Notes under the pieces: model-generated
Databases searched by the model: none
What the model was told of the DNA's origin: nothing
Seen by the model: only the letters and a program-made list of their open reading frames with translations
Position numbers and translations under genes: made by a program
DNA from: Stappia sp. ES.058
Lineage (GTDB): Bacteria > Pseudomonadota > Alphaproteobacteria > Rhizobiales > Stappiaceae
NCBI RefSeq assembly: GCF_900105595.1
Contig: NZ_LT629784.1
Coordinates: 2,108,001 to 2,172,000, forward strand
DNA: 64,000 bases
Direction: 5' to 3'
Shown: one piece after another, positions 35,071 to 44,068 of the stretch
Numbering within the stretch: position 1 is the first letter of the stretch
How the letters are laid out: every line of letters starts with the position of its first letter

Positions 35071-35712
35071 TTACTTGGACGCGTCGCCGCCCTCGCCAAG
35101 ACTGGCGCGGTCGGTGATAACTTCATCGACGATACCGAACGACTTGGCCGTTTCGGCCGTCATGAAATTGTCGCGCTCGAGCGCGGACTCGACCGCGTCA
35201 AGCGACTGACCGGTGTGCTTCACGTAGATTTCGTTCAAACGCTGCTTCAGCTTCAGGATTTCCTGGGCGTGCAGCATGATGTCCGCCGCCTGCCCGCGGA
35301 AGCCGCCCGACGGCTGGTGCACCATGACCCGGGCGTTCGGCAGCGAAAAGCGCATGCCCTTCGCCCCGGCAGCAAGCAGCAGCGACCCCATCGAAGCGGC
35401 CTGGCCGATGCAAAGCGTCGATACGTCGGGGCGGATGAACTGCATCGTATCGTAAATGGCAAGGCCCGATGTCACGAGCCCGCCCGGCGAGTTGATGTAG
35501 AGCGATATCTCCTTGGACGGGTTTTCCGCCTCCAGGTAGAGGAGCTGGGCGCAAATCAGCGTTGCCAGATGGTCCTCGACCGGACCGGTCAGGAAAATGA
35601 TCCGCTCCTTCAAAAGCCGCGAGTAGATATCGAACGCGCGTTCGCCCCGGTTCGTCTGCTCGACGACCATCGGGACAAGAGAGTTCACGGCGAAATCGAT
35701 AGGATCCTTCAT
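35071..35712 (-). CDS. clpP: ATP-dependent Clp protease proteolytic subunit
   Basis: A 213-aa serine peptidase forming the tetradecameric barrel. Catalytic Ser107 is in GQAASMGS, His132 in MVHQPSGG, and the Asp lies further on in the expected region. The N-terminus [21 protein letters not shown] is typical of alphaproteobacterial ClpP. The ATG at 35712 is chosen because homology-like sequence begins there; the ribosome-binding site is poor (GACGAGG close to the ATG). It works with ClpX and ClpA. It is separated from tig by a clear terminator. Confidence 0.95.
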   Translation of the reverse strand: MKDPIDFAVNSLVPMVVEQTNRGERAFDIYSRLLKERIIFLTGPVEDHLATLICAQLLYLEAENPSKEISLYINSPGGLVTSGLAIYDTMQFIRPDVSTLCIGQAASMGSLLLAAGAKGMRFSLPNARVMVHQPSGGFRGQAADIMLHAQEILKLKQRLNEIYVKHTGQSLDAVESALERDNFMTAETAKSFGIVDEVITDRASLGEGGDASK

Positions 35713-35835
35713 GCCTCGTCCATGCTTTGGCGGAGCGCCCCTGTCCGTCGGTTCCGGCACATGGATGGTGCCTTTCCTTCGAACCCCGTGGCCGGTGTGC
35801 GACGGGTGGTGCGCTCTCGGTCTCGGTCTGAGTCG

Positions 35836-35868
35836 AAAAAAGCGACACCCATTCATAAGGGATGTCGC
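35836..35868 (-). terminator. Intrinsic terminator between tig and clpP
   Basis: Reverse strand: stem GCGACA(T)CCC with GGGTGTCGC (35859-35868 with 35842-35850), one-base bulge, then six T residues (35836-35841). It lies 132 bp downstream of the tig stop and 123 bp before clpP. It should end the tig transcript or attenuate clpP. Confidence 0.72.
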
Positions 35869-35932
35869 CTTGTTCCGAAAGATAGGTGCTGATGAGACAC
35901 CGGCAAGGGTTAAGAACGCCTTCCCCCGCCTT

Positions 35933-35973
35933 CTCCGGGTCCGCCCCGTCCCAGCCCAAGGGGCGGGCCGGAG
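35933..35973 (-). terminator. Hairpin immediately after tig
   Basis: Long GC stem: CTCCGG plus CCGCCCC pairing with GGGGCGG plus CCGGAG, small bulges, 12-nt loop, 26 bp after the tig stop. No T-run follows, so termination probably happens at the second hairpin downstream. Confidence 0.45.
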
Positions 35974-35999
35974 CAGCCATGTCATGAAAGCCGCAAAAC

Positions 36000-37346
36000 T
36001 CAGGCTGCGGCAGCGTCCTCGTCCTCGGCCATCAACTCGTCCTTGGTCACCGTCTTGTCGGTCACCTGGGCAAGCTCGAGGATGTAGTCGACCACCTTCT
36101 CTTCGTAGATCGGAGCCTGGATGCTGGCAAGGGCCTGCGGATTGCTTCGATAGTATTCGAAGACTTCCTTTTCCTGGCCGGGGAACTGACGAACACGCTC
36201 ATAGAGGGCCTTCTGGACCTCGTCGTCGCTCACCTTGACCTCGTTCCGGTCACCGACCTCCGAGAGGACAAGGCCGAGACGCACGCGTCGCTCCGCGATC
36301 TTGCGGTACTCCGCGCGGCTCTCCTCTTCCGAAGCGCCCTCGTCCTCAAAGGTCTTGCCTTCCCGCTGCATGTCCGCCTCGACCTGGCGCCACACGCCGT
36401 CGAACTCGGACAGGACCAGCCGCTCGGGCAGGTCGAAGGTATAGATCTCGTCGAGCTTGTCGAGAAGCTGACGCTTGACCTTTTGACGGGTCATCGCGCC
36501 GTACTGGCTCTCGATCTGGCCGCGGATGATCTCCTTGAGCTTGTCCAGCCCCTCAAGGCCCAGCCCCTTGGCGAACTCGTCGTCGATCTTCACGTCGCCC
36601 GGCGCCTGAACTTCCTTGACGACGATGTCGAAGGACACAGGCTTGCCCGCGAGATGATTGGCCGGATAGTCCTCGGGGAAGCTGACCTCAATGGTCTTCT
36701 CGTCGCCGGCTTTCAGACCGACGAGTTGCTCCTCGAAGCCCGGGATAAACTGCTGCGAGCCGATCACAAGCTGGCCATTCTCGTCGGCACCGCCCTCGAA
36801 AGGCTCTCCGTCGAGCTTGCCGATGTAGCTCATCTGCACCCGATCACCGTCAGCCGCCGGGCCGTCCTTGGTGTCGAACGGCTTGTTGTTTTCCGCGATC
36901 TGGGTGATCTGCTCGTCGACTTCCGCCTCGTCGATCTCGACGATCGGACGCTCGAGCTCGATCGTCTTGAAGTCGATGATCTCGAATTCCGGCAGAATGT
37001 CGTAGCTCATCGTGTAGGCGATGTCGGACGATCCCGAGAGGATCGCTTCCGCATCGTCTTCCGGCAAATCGATTTCGGGCTGCAAAGCCGGCTTCTCATT
37101 GCGTTCCTCGACCGCCTTGCGGGTGGTCTCGGTGATCATTTCGTTAAGGATCTCGGCGGTGGCCTGACGGCCGTACATCCGCTTCATGTGGCCCATCGGC
37201 ACCTTGCCCGGCCGGAAGCCGTTGATGCGGACCTTGCCCTTGAGATCTTCGAGATATGTATCGAGGCGGCTTGCAAGCTCAGACGCCGGAATGACGACTT
37301 TCAGTTCGCGTTTCAGCCCCTCGGCCAGCGTTTCGGTTACCTGCAT
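36000..37346 (-). CDS. tig: Trigger factor
   Basis: A 448-aa ribosome-associated chaperone. The ribosome-docking loop GFRPGKVP (about residues 43-50) is intact. The FKBP-like PPIase domain (about 150-245) contains [20 protein letters not shown] and the [11 protein letters not shown] motif, and the C-terminal helical arms follow. Length matches the family. The start [14 protein letters not shown] at 37346 is the canonical N-terminus; upstream in-frame sequence overlaps tRNA-Leu. It assists nascent-chain folding and heads the tig-clpP-clpX-lon-hup cluster. The tail is acidic and alanine-rich. Confidence 0.96.
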   Translation of the reverse strand: MQVTETLAEGLKRELKVVIPASELASRLDTYLEDLKGKVRINGFRPGKVPMGHMKRMYGRQATAEILNEMITETTRKAVEERNEKPALQPEIDLPEDDAEAILSGSSDIAYTMSYDILPEFEIIDFKTIELERPIVEIDEAEVDEQITQIAENNKPFDTKDGPAADGDRVQMSYIGKLDGEPFEGGADENGQLVIGSQQFIPGFEEQLVGLKAGDEKTIEVSFPEDYPANHLAGKPVSFDIVVKEVQAPGDVKIDDEFAKGLGLEGLDKLKEIIRGQIESQYGAMTRQKVKRQLLDKLDEIYTFDLPERLVLSEFDGVWRQVEADMQREGKTFEDEGASEEESRAEYRKIAERRVRLGLVLSEVGDRNEVKVSDDEVQKALYERVRQFPGQEKEVFEYYRSNPQALASIQAPIYEEKVVDYILELAQVTDKTVTKDELMAEDEDAAAA

Positions 37347-37441
37347 GGTCGTGTGCTTCGTCCTTGATAGAGAACGTCTTTCCGACAGCTCGTTCGAAAA
37401 TGTTGCCCTGTTTCGGGTTTGCTTCGGGTTCAGGCTCGACG

Positions 37442-37526
37442 TGGTGCGGGCGGAGGGACTTGAACCCCCACGGCTTGCGCCACCAGAACCTAAATCTGGC
37501 GTGTCTACCAGTTCCACCACGCCCGC
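37442..37526 (-). tRNA. tRNA-Leu (anticodon TAG)
   Basis: Reverse strand: acceptor GCGGGCG/CGCCCGC, anticodon stem CCAGA/TCTGG with loop TTTAGGT giving TAG. A long variable arm (about 37470-37483) is typical of tRNA-Leu, and the T-loop is GTTCAAGTC. CCA is encoded. It lies 96 bp before tig and may share its transcript. Confidence 0.95.
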
Positions 37527-37561
37527 GACGTGCAAAAGGCGCCTAAAACCGAGGCGCGGCC

Positions 37562-37589
37562 TCTATAGCACCCCGTTTGAGCGGGTCAA
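37562..37589 (-). promoter_or_regulatory. Promoter of tRNA-Leu (and possibly tig)
   Basis: Reverse strand TTGACC (37584-37589), 16-bp spacer, TATAGA (37562-37567), about 36 bp before the tRNA 5' end. Confidence 0.6.
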
Positions 37590-37630
37590 AGGAAAAACCG
37601 GGGCATCCGCCCGCCTTGCCACAGGCGATT

Positions 37631-39175
37631 TCAAGCCGTCCCTCCGGCCTCGTTTTCCCCGCACTGCAGCGCCAGTTCCGCGATCACCCCCCGAAGAGCC
37701 GGCTCAAGATCTTCCGCCGTCATCGCCACCCCGCAGGACTGCCCGGCGGCGCCATGGAGCCAGACCGCCATCGCCGCCGCCTCAAAGGCCGGCATTCCGC
37801 GGGCCAGCAAACCGGTCGCAACTCCAGCGAGAACGTCACCCGATCCCGCCGTTGCAAGCCAGGGCGGCGCATTGTCGTTGATCGCCGCCCGTCCGTCCGG
37901 CGCCGCGATCACCGTGTCCGCCCCCTTCAGGATGATCACGGCGCCACAGCGCGCTGCAGCCCTGCGCGCCCGTTCGACCTTGGACGGCACCTCCGCCGCG
38001 CCAGTGTCGGGAAACAGCCGGGCGAACTCCCCCTCGTGCGGGGTCAGAACGACACCGGCAGCCAGGTCGCCACGGCTCTTGATGCATGAAAACAGCGCCT
38101 GGGGCTCATCCGCGAAACTCGTCAGCGCATCCGCATCGAGCACCACTGCACGCTCGCCCGTCAGGCACACTTCGACCAGTGCCCGCGTCGACGCGCCGAC
38201 GCCAACGCCGGGCCCGATCGCAACGGCATTGAAACGCGGATCGTCGAGGGTCCGGCGCAGCCCGTCCGCCCCCTTGAACGAGCGCACCATGACCGCCGTC
38301 AGTTGCATTGCATTCACAAGGGCGGCCGACGGGGGCGTCGCAACGCTCACCAACCCTGCCCCGACACGCAATGCCGCGCCCGCGGCAAGGCGCGCCGCGC
38401 CAGTGGACAGCGCCGGACCCGACACGACCACGGCATGACCGCGTGCATATTTGTGTCCATCCGGCTCCGGCGGGCGACAGAACCGCGCCCAAAGACCGGA
38501 GCCATTTCGCCAGGTTCGAACGCCAATTGTCTCCAGAACCGCCTCGCCGATGCCGATATCGACCACTTCGACGGGCCCGCAGGCCAATCGACCCGGCAGC
38601 AGCAGATGGCCGGGCTTTGCGCGGAAAAAGGTAATCGTGCGCGTCGCCTTGATCGCGCACCCCATCTCCTGCCCGCTCTCGCCGTTGATCCCCGACGGGA
38701 GATCCACGGCGAGCACGGGCAGGCCGCTTTCACCCACCTGCTCCACCAGTGTCTTTGCAAGCCCGACCAGTGGACGATCAAGCCCCGCTCCAAAAACCGC
38801 GTCCACGACAAGTCCGGCACCGGCCAGCGCCGTCGCCAGCGCGCCTTCGTCAAGCGTCCCGGCGGGCACGCCGCCTGCCTCCATGCGCTCCAGAGCAAGC
38901 ATCGCATCGCCCGAAATCCGCTCGCGCGCGCCGAGCAGCAGCACGTCGACCCGATATCCCCTCTGGCGCAGGAAGCGTGCCGCAACAAACCCGTCGCCGC
39001 CGTTGTTGCCGGGACCGGCCAGCACAAGGATGGGCGACTCGTGGCGCACCATCCGGCAGGCGGTGTCGGCAACCGCACGACCTGCCGACGTCATTAGATC
39101 GATGCCGGCCACCCCGCCGTCGATGGTCAACCGGTCTGCAAGACCCATTTCGGCGGGCGTGAGAAGCTCCGTCAC
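37631..39175 (-). CDS. nnr: Bifunctional NAD(P)H-hydrate epimerase / ADP-dependent NAD(P)H-hydrate dehydratase
   Basis: A 514-aa two-domain repair enzyme. The N-terminal YjeF_N domain (about 1-215) has VLAGPGNNGGDGFVAARFL and VDAVFGAGLDRPL. The C-terminal carbohydrate-kinase-like domain (about 230-510) has PGVGVGASTRALV, VLTPHEGEFARLFPD and TAGSGDVLAGVATGLLARG. It restores hydrated NAD(P)H in the cytosol. The start is a GTG at 39175 overlapping the VOC stop (GTGA), with GAGG upstream. It lies divergent from glnB. Confidence 0.94.
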   Translation of the reverse strand: MTELLTPAEMGLADRLTIDGGVAGIDLMTSAGRAVADTACRMVRHESPILVLAGPGNNGGDGFVAARFLRQRGYRVDVLLLGARERISGDAMLALERMEAGGVPAGTLDEGALATALAGAGLVVDAVFGAGLDRPLVGLAKTLVEQVGESGLPVLAVDLPSGINGESGQEMGCAIKATRTITFFRAKPGHLLLPGRLACGPVEVVDIGIGEAVLETIGVRTWRNGSGLWARFCRPPEPDGHKYARGHAVVVSGPALSTGAARLAAGAALRVGAGLVSVATPPSAALVNAMQLTAVMVRSFKGADGLRRTLDDPRFNAVAIGPGVGVGASTRALVEVCLTGERAVVLDADALTSFADEPQALFSCIKSRGDLAAGVVLTPHEGEFARLFPDTGAAEVPSKVERARRAAARCGAVIILKGADTVIAAPDGRAAINDNAPPWLATAGSGDVLAGVATGLLARGMPAFEAAAMAVWLHGAAGQSCGVAMTAEDLEPALRGVIAELALQCGENEAGGTA

Positions 39176-39585
39176 GCTGCCTCACCCGCCCCGCCGGCAA
39201 GCACGACCTCTTGCGGCTCCGACAGTTCGATGAGGTTTCCGTCCGGATCGCGGACATAGATAGAGCGAAGCGGCGACCACGCCCCGGTGCGCGACACCGG
39301 CCCCTCCTCGATCAGGACCTTCGCCAGTTCGAGCCGGGCAATGACGGCATCGAGCGCGTCCACGAGAAAGCAGAGATCCCCCGAACCGGGCGTCGGGCGA
39401 TGTGCCGCAGGCGAAAACTCCGCACCGGCCTCATGCAGGTTGATTTTCTGGGCGCCAAACCGGAGCGCGCGGCGACCGCCGCCGAACACAACCTCTTCCA
39501 TGCCGAGCACGCCGCAATAGAAGGCAACCGTCGCGTCGGGGTCGGTCACGGTCAACACGATATGGTCCAAGGCTGAAATACGCAT
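39172..39585 (-). CDS. VOC-superfamily (glyoxalase/bleomycin-resistance-like) protein
   Basis: A 137-aa single-module protein with paired beta-alpha-beta-beta-beta units. It starts ISALDHIVLTVTDPDATVAFYCGVLGM; the second half has GDLCFLVDALDAVIARLE and YVRDPDGNLIELSEP. Candidate metal ligands are H8 and the late E in NLIELS. The substrate is unknown. It is translationally coupled to nnr (GTGA overlap) and shares the control region with glnB. GGGAG precedes the ATG. Confidence 0.85.
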   Translation of the reverse strand: MRISALDHIVLTVTDPDATVAFYCGVLGMEEVVFGGGRRALRFGAQKINLHEAGAEFSPAAHRPTPGSGDLCFLVDALDAVIARLELAKVLIEEGPVSRTGAWSPLRSIYVRDPDGNLIELSEPQEVVLAGGAGEAA

Positions 39586-40292
<707 letters not shown>

Positions 40293-40382
40293 AGCGTCCG
40301 GGCCTTGACCTCCCTGCCGTCGGACGCGCTTCGGCGGCCTTTTCACCCAAACGGTTACTCAAGAACGACAGGGAAGCACTAC

Positions 40383-41792
40383 ATGACGAGCGCCACTGAA
40401 ATTCTCAAGGAAATCAAGGAAAAGGACATCAAGTTCATTGACCTTCGCTTTTCCGATCCGCGCGGCAAGATGCAGCATGTGACCATGGACGCCGGCCTTG
40501 TCGACGAGGACATGTTCGCCGAAGGTGTGGCGTTCGACGGCTCGTCCATTGCCGGCTGGAAAGCCATCAACGAGTCCGACATGATGCTGATTCTCGATCC
40601 CGAGACGGCGCATGTCGATCCGTTCTTCGCGCAGTCCACGATGGCGATCATCTGTGATGTCGTCGACCCGATTTCCGGCGAGGCTTACAACCGCGACCCG
40701 CGCACGACGGCCAAGAAGGCCGAGGCCTACATGAAGTCGCTCGGCGTCGGCGACACCGTCTACGTCGGCCCGGAAGCCGAATTCTTCATCTTCGACGACG
40801 TTCGCTTCTCCACCGATCCGTATGACACCGGCTTCCAGATCGACAGCACCGAACTGCCGTCGAACATGGGCTCCGACTATGACACCGGCAACATGGGTCA
40901 CCGTCCGCGCACCAAGGGCGGCTACTTCCCGGTCCCGCCGATCGACAGCTGCCAGGACATCCGTTCCGAGATGCTGACGGTTCTCACCGAGATGGGCGTC
41001 ACCGTCGAGAAGCACCACCACGAGGTGGCCGCGGCCCAGCACGAACTCGGCATCATGTTCGACACGCTGACGCGCAACGCCGACAAGATGCAGATCTACA
41101 AGTATGTCGTGCATCAGGTCGCCCACGCCTATGGCAAGACGGCCACCTTCATGCCCAAGCCCGTCTTCGGCGACAACGGCACCGGCATGCACGTGCACCA
41201 GTCGATCTGGAAGGACGGCGCGCCGGCCTTCGCCGGCAACCAGTACGCGGATCTTTCCGAGACCTGCCTCTACTACATCGGCGGCATCCTGAAGCACGCC
41301 AAGGCGCTGAACGCCTTCACCAACCCGTCGACCAACTCCTACAAGCGTCTGGTGCCGGGCTACGAGGCGCCGGTCCTGCTGGCCTATTCGTCGCGCAACC
41401 GCTCGGCGTCCTGCCGCATTCCGTTCTCCTCCTCACCGAAGGCAAAGCGCGTCGAGGTGCGTTTCCCGGATCCGTCCGCGAACCCGTACCTTTGCTTCGC
41501 GGCGCTGCTGATGGCCGGCCTCGACGGCGTCAAGAACAAGATCCATCCCGGCGATGCGATGGACAAGAACCTTTACGATCTGCCGCCGGAAGAGCTGAAG
41601 GACATCCCGACTGTCTCCGCCTCGCTGCGCGAAGCGCTCGAGTCGCTCGATGCCGACCGCGACTTCCTGAAGGCCGGCGGCGTCATGGACGACGACCAGA
41701 TCGATGCCTACATCGAACTGAAGATGGAAGAAAACATGCGCTACGAAATGACCCCGCATCCGGTCGAATACGACCTGTACTACTCCGTCTAA
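40383..41792 (+). CDS. glnA: Glutamine synthetase type I
   Basis: A 469-aa dodecameric enzyme making glutamine from glutamate, ammonia and ATP. Motifs seen: FDGSSIAGW (early), the metal/glutamate region [11 protein letters not shown], the ATP-site [19 protein letters not shown], and the conserved [23 protein letters not shown]. The adenylylation tyrosine is in [11 protein letters not shown] near residue 397. Length is standard for bacterial GSI-beta. Start at 40383 after AGGGAAG. It is co-transcribed with glnB from the sigma54 promoter and ends at a strong terminator. Confidence 0.97.
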   Translation: MTSATEILKEIKEKDIKFIDLRFSDPRGKMQHVTMDAGLVDEDMFAEGVAFDGSSIAGWKAINESDMMLILDPETAHVDPFFAQSTMAIICDVVDPISGEAYNRDPRTTAKKAEAYMKSLGVGDTVYVGPEAEFFIFDDVRFSTDPYDTGFQIDSTELPSNMGSDYDTGNMGHRPRTKGGYFPVPPIDSCQDIRSEMLTVLTEMGVTVEKHHHEVAAAQHELGIMFDTLTRNADKMQIYKYVVHQVAHAYGKTATFMPKPVFGDNGTGMHVHQSIWKDGAPAFAGNQYADLSETCLYYIGGILKHAKALNAFTNPSTNSYKRLVPGYEAPVLLAYSSRNRSASCRIPFSSSPKAKRVEVRFPDPSANPYLCFAALLMAGLDGVKNKIHPGDAMDKNLYDLPPEELKDIPTVSASLREALESLDADRDFLKAGGVMDDDQIDAYIELKMEENMRYEMTPHPVEYDLYYSV

Positions 41793-41833
41793 GTGTCGTC
41801 CCCGCCCCTAGCGGGCGAACCGGAACGAACAAA

Positions 41834-41863
41834 CCCCCGGCGGTCACCCGCCGGGGGTTTTTT
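41834..41863 (+). terminator. Intrinsic terminator of glnA
   Basis: A 10-bp perfect stem CCCCCGGCGG/CCGCCGGGGG (41834-41843, 41848-41857), loop TCAC, then six T residues (41858-41863). Confidence 0.95.
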
Positions 41864-42084
41864 GTAGCGCACGCGCTATCGAATACCGATCAGACGATTT
41901 TGCAACGCTCTCGCAAAACCCTAAAAAATCATTAATGCAATAGTTTCAAGGTGCTTAGCAGTCTTTCTACGACCGAAAATTGCCTCCCCCCGACTTCAAA
42001 GTCAATAGAACCGAAGTCGGATAGACAATTTCAAAAATACCAATAATAATAGGACAGTGTAAGGCTAGATGTTGGAGGGTCGAT

Positions 42085-42483
42085 ATGCAACTCCCTACAA
42101 CCGAAAGTAAATTTTTAAAAATTACATACGCCGTCGCTTTGACTGCGGCCTTGGCTATTTCAACAGTACAAACTGCAGAAGCCGGATCCAAAGCGCATCT
42201 TCTCCGCGAACTTCTTGGAAAAGTGGCGAGTACCATTATTCTTACCGCCGTATCCACGGCATTGGCAGTCGAAGTTGCCGAGCGATACTCCGTTCAACGA
42301 AAATTTGTGAACAAGCGGTGGTTTTCACCCAAATATCCGGTTCGCGGCCTCACCTATGACGAAAGGGTCATTTGGGTATCTGCCGGAGTCTACAAGATCT
42401 ATGCGAAGGGTGAAAACAAAGAGGGGCGGGATTTCGTCGTCATCGAAACCGAAACCGATCTGGTGATCGTCTTTATCAGCTGA
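42085..42483 (+). CDS. Small exported or membrane protein, unknown
   Basis: A 132-aa protein with an N-terminal signal-like segment (about residues 14-33, ending TAEAG) and a second hydrophobic stretch TIILTAVSTALAVEV at about 50-65. A soluble domain ends in the hydrophobic LVIVFIS. I recognise no family. Start context is good (GGAGGGTCG before ATG). Codon use is visibly AT-richer than the flanking genes, with frequent AAA, TTT and ATT codons, so transfer is likely. The stop is next to the following gene's start. Confidence 0.65.
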   Translation: MQLPTTESKFLKITYAVALTAALAISTVQTAEAGSKAHLLRELLGKVASTIILTAVSTALAVEVAERYSVQRKFVNKRWFSPKYPVRGLTYDERVIWVSAGVYKIYAKGENKEGRDFVVIETETDLVIVFIS

Positions 42484-42494
42484 TGGAGGTAGGT

Positions 42495-42944
42495 GTGAAA
42501 AAGCTCGCTCTCGTGATTATGACTTTAGTTGCGCTCACCTTGCCCGCCACCGTTCATGCCGACGCGAGTCCATCCGTGCCTGTTGCAGCATCGCGTCTCG
42601 CATCGAATGGCATGAAAAAAGTCGCGCTTCCCCTCACTCTGATCTTCCTCTCGACAGATGCCTATGCTGCATACAATGGGCACTGCAAGCGGCACACCAT
42701 CGAAAAGGAAAGGGTGCTATGTGCTGGCGGCACCTTTGTCGAAACGCAAGCCAACGACCTCGGAGAAGTGATCGATGACGCGAGGTTCATCGGCAAACAC
42801 GTGATCGTTCCAAAGGCGAAACAATTCTGGGCAGAGCACGGCGACGACATAAAGAATGGCGCGGAAAATGCCGGGGACACGCTCTTGCAAGGCTTCGCGG
42901 CAGGGATCAATTGGCTCGCGAACGAAGATCTTCCGCAACGTTAA
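42495..42944 (+). CDS. Small exported protein, unknown, partner of the preceding gene
   Basis: A 149-aa protein with a clear Sec signal peptide (KKLALVIMTLVALTL, cleavage near VHADAS) and a second hydrophobic segment LPLTLIFLSTDAYAAY at about 45-60. Two cysteines (GHC and VLC, twelve residues apart) could form a disulfide after export. The C-terminal half is amphipathic and charged. I chose the GTG at 42495 because GGAGG sits at the right distance; an ATG at 42483 would overlap the previous stop (TGATG). I know no family. Confidence 0.65.
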   Translation: MKKLALVIMTLVALTLPATVHADASPSVPVAASRLASNGMKKVALPLTLIFLSTDAYAAYNGHCKRHTIEKERVLCAGGTFVETQANDLGEVIDDARFIGKHVIVPKAKQFWAEHGDDIKNGAENAGDTLLQGFAAGINWLANEDLPQR

Positions 42945-43040
42945 TGTTGATCGCATGATCCAAAGTGCCGATTCCGCCTAGATCTCCCGAGGCGCAGAAG
43001 CGACCGGCCAGCCGGACCGCTTCCGACACGAAACGAGAAA

Positions 43041-43067
43041 CCCCGGCGGTCTCCCGCCGGGAGTTTT
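43041..43067 (+). terminator. Terminator between the orphan pair and the convergent cyclase gene
   Basis: An 8-bp perfect stem CCCGGCGG/CCGCCGGG (43042-43049, 43054-43061), loop TCTC, then TTTT (43064-43067). It closely resembles the glnA terminator. Confidence 0.8.
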
Positions 43068-43101
43068 GTCTTTGTCGAAGCCATTTGCCGCGCCAACGGT
43101 T

Positions 43102-43926
43102 TCAAACCAGCGCGATCACACGGCTGGGGCCGCCGGTTGCGCCCTTGATCTTCGGCGCGCCGACGACCAGCGTCGCGCCGGTCGCGGGCACCTCGTCGAG
43201 GCCGGCGAGGCATTCGATCCCCCAGCGCTCCGTCGGCAGCCAGGCGTAATGCGTGTCGAAGGTCTTGGACGCGCCGAAGTCGAGCGACAGCGTGTCGACG
43301 GCCATGCCGACCACACCCTTTTCCATCATGTACATCGCCGCATCCTTGGAAAAGCCGGGGAAATGCATGGTGCCGTCGGCGTCGGCGTTGCGGAACTTGT
43401 CCGTGGCGACATGCGCGGCCCAGCCCGAGTTCATCGCGACACAACCGCCCTCCGGCAACGGCCCATGAGCCTCCTCATGGGCCTTCAGATCCTCGACCGT
43501 CACCTGATAATCCGGATCGGCGGCGGCCTTTTCCCGAACGTCGACGACGGCGAGCGGCACCACAAGCTGGTCGACCGCGATCTCGTCCGAGGTCTTGCCG
43601 TCGGCGGAAAAGTGGATCGGCGCATCGAGATGGGTGCCCGTGTGCTCGACGAGATGCCACTTGTACATGTTGAACCCGTCCGTCTCGAAGGACGTCATAC
43701 GCTCCATCTCGAGCCCCGGCTGACCGAAATAGGTCGGAAAATCCTCCATCAGGTCGTGGGTGAGGTCGACAACCTTCGAAAAGCTCATCGGCTGCGCCTG
43801 CGCGGCGCGCGGTGGCGGAAAGGCAGTGAAGGCGGCGGCTCCGGCCGCAACGCCGGCCACGCCTTTCAGCAGGCCACGCCGGCTCAAGCGCCGCGCGACG
43901 GTTTCCTGACATCCTGGAACACACAT
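43102..43926 (-). CDS. Tat-exported cyclase-family (kynurenine-formamidase-like) hydrolase
   Basis: A 274-aa protein. The N-terminus has a twin-arginine signal (LSRRGLLKGVAGVAAGAAAF, cleavage near AAQAQ). The metal-binding motif of the cyclase/formamidase family is HTGTHLDAPIHF, followed by VDQLVVPLAVVDV and, later, GMAVDTLSLD. These Zn/Mn enzymes hydrolyse amides or formamides, for example N-formylkynurenine or isatin. Tat export implies the cofactor is loaded in the cytosol and the enzyme acts in the periplasm. Substrate unknown. It is a single gene, AGGAGAG before ATG. Confidence 0.86.
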   Translation of the reverse strand: MCVPGCQETVARRLSRRGLLKGVAGVAAGAAAFTAFPPPRAAQAQPMSFSKVVDLTHDLMEDFPTYFGQPGLEMERMTSFETDGFNMYKWHLVEHTGTHLDAPIHFSADGKTSDEIAVDQLVVPLAVVDVREKAAADPDYQVTVEDLKAHEEAHGPLPEGGCVAMNSGWAAHVATDKFRNADADGTMHFPGFSKDAAMYMMEKGVVGMAVDTLSLDFGASKTFDTHYAWLPTERWGIECLAGLDEVPATGATLVVGAPKIKGATGGPSRVIALV

Positions 43927-44068
43927 GCTGCTCTCTCCTCTGGTTTGTCGTTCGCCCTCATCCTAGGCTGCGAAAGAGCGAAGACACAATCGCAAGGGGC
44001 CGTATCGATGACACGCGCACTGTCTTCCCCCCTTGCACCTTGACGCATTTGCCGCCATTGATCCGCCC

